IMG/VR virus record: IMGVR_UViG_3300030329_000948
Location: 1-31,035 of that record
Direction: 5' to 3' (one strand)
DNA length: 31,035 bases
Source of the DNA: a virus
Shown here piece by piece: positions 30,802-31,035 of the stretch (position 1 is its first letter; each line of letters starts with the position of its first letter). The position numbers were made by a program, and so were the translations under genes. Under the pieces are notes generated by a model that was given only the letters and a program-made list of their open reading frames with translations, searched no databases and was not told the DNA's origin.

Positions 30802-31035
30802 AGCCCTAATAATTTGAAATATTTATCTTGATAATCATTTAATTCTACCAAACTTTCTATTTTACTGTCCTCGCTGCACAGTTTTTCGTACAAATTTTTG
30901 TCTTGCAACCATTTTCTACCTGTCCAAAACTCAAAACCTCTGTATTTTGACTTATATGCACTAGCATTTTCGTAAGCGTAAGACAAATAATATTTATGTA
31001 GACCATTATTTATGCTCCACTTAATCTCAGACAAT
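30798..31035 (-). CDS. Partial gene upstream of terminase
   Basis: Only the C-terminal part, about 79 codons, is visible; the frame is open to the right edge, so the start may lie outside. A TTG at 31034 is the only in-window start near the edge. The product (KYYLSYAYENASAYKSKYRG, FEFWTGRKWLQDKNLYEKLC) is rich in Tyr, Lys and Trp and ends FKLLGL. I do not recognise it. A small-terminase or packaging role is possible by position, but no helix-turn-helix is evident. Its TGA overlaps the terminase ATG. Confidence 0.55.
   Translation of the reverse strand, partial: LSEIKWSINNGLHKYYLSYAYENASAYKSKYRGFEFWTGRKWLQDKNLYEKLCSEDSKIESLVELNDYQDKYFKLLGL

Noticed and set aside
1-31035. tRNA, CRISPR array, integrase or attachment site
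   Set aside because: No cloverleaf, no regularly spaced repeat with spacers, and no recombinase motif were seen; the only repeats are fibre-coding.

Overview
The window is part of the late (packaging and virion) region of a tailed bacteriophage. Every gene I accept lies on the minus strand, so the transcriptional order runs from base 31035 down to base 1. No tRNA, rRNA, host gene, integrase, replication gene, CRISPR array or insertion sequence was seen. The sequence is AT-rich and the genes are tightly packed. Protein families recognised from memory (an 837-aa podovirus-type portal, a Mu gpT-like capsid protein, short basic proteins, many beta-rich fibre proteins) resemble uncultured marine phages and pelagic podoviruses. 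A short-tailed marine phage of an AT-rich marine bacterium is therefore the best guess. There is no tail sheath, tube or tape-measure gene here, which fits a podovirus, but the host is inference only.

Layout in transcription order. (1) 31035-22.8 kb: end of an unknown gene, the large terminase, three large proteins of unknown role (410, 378 and 559 aa; the last carries a polyvalent-protein-like domain), then the portal. (2) 22.8-20.4 kb: an 84-aa protein, a 42-aa membrane protein, 211- and 327-aa proteins, and a holin-like membrane protein. (3) 20.4-18.6 kb: six very small, strongly basic proteins and a 70-aa protein. (4) 18.7-13.9 kb: head morphogenesis, with a GroES-like co-chaperonin, probable scaffold, 156-aa protein, 200-aa protein, major capsid protein, and 207- and 139-aa virion proteins. 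Strong RNA hairpins sit directly after the capsid and 207-aa genes. (5) 13.9-11.6 kb: head-tail connector genes, with a 35-aa cysteine-rich gene between them. (6) 11.6-3.5 kb: a cassette of tail-fibre-like and chaperone-like genes sharing a repeated linker module. (7) 3.5 kb-1: a large tail/stabilisation protein, a 56-aa protein and four further small or partial proteins.

The parts fit one virion-building programme. Terminase packages DNA through the portal, scaffold and co-chaperonin help the capsid assemble, adaptors close the head, and the fibre cassette determines receptor binding. At least thirteen gene junctions are one-base stop/start overlaps (TAATG or TAGTG) and another two are ATGA overlaps, so the region is probably translated as coupled polycistronic mRNA. 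The longest stretch without a gene is about 119 nt (15000-15118). There is no gene-free stretch over 300 nt. Four genes shorter than 60 codons (56, 35, 37 and 42 aa) were found by reading the gaps directly. Products were recognised by motif and memory, not by database search.
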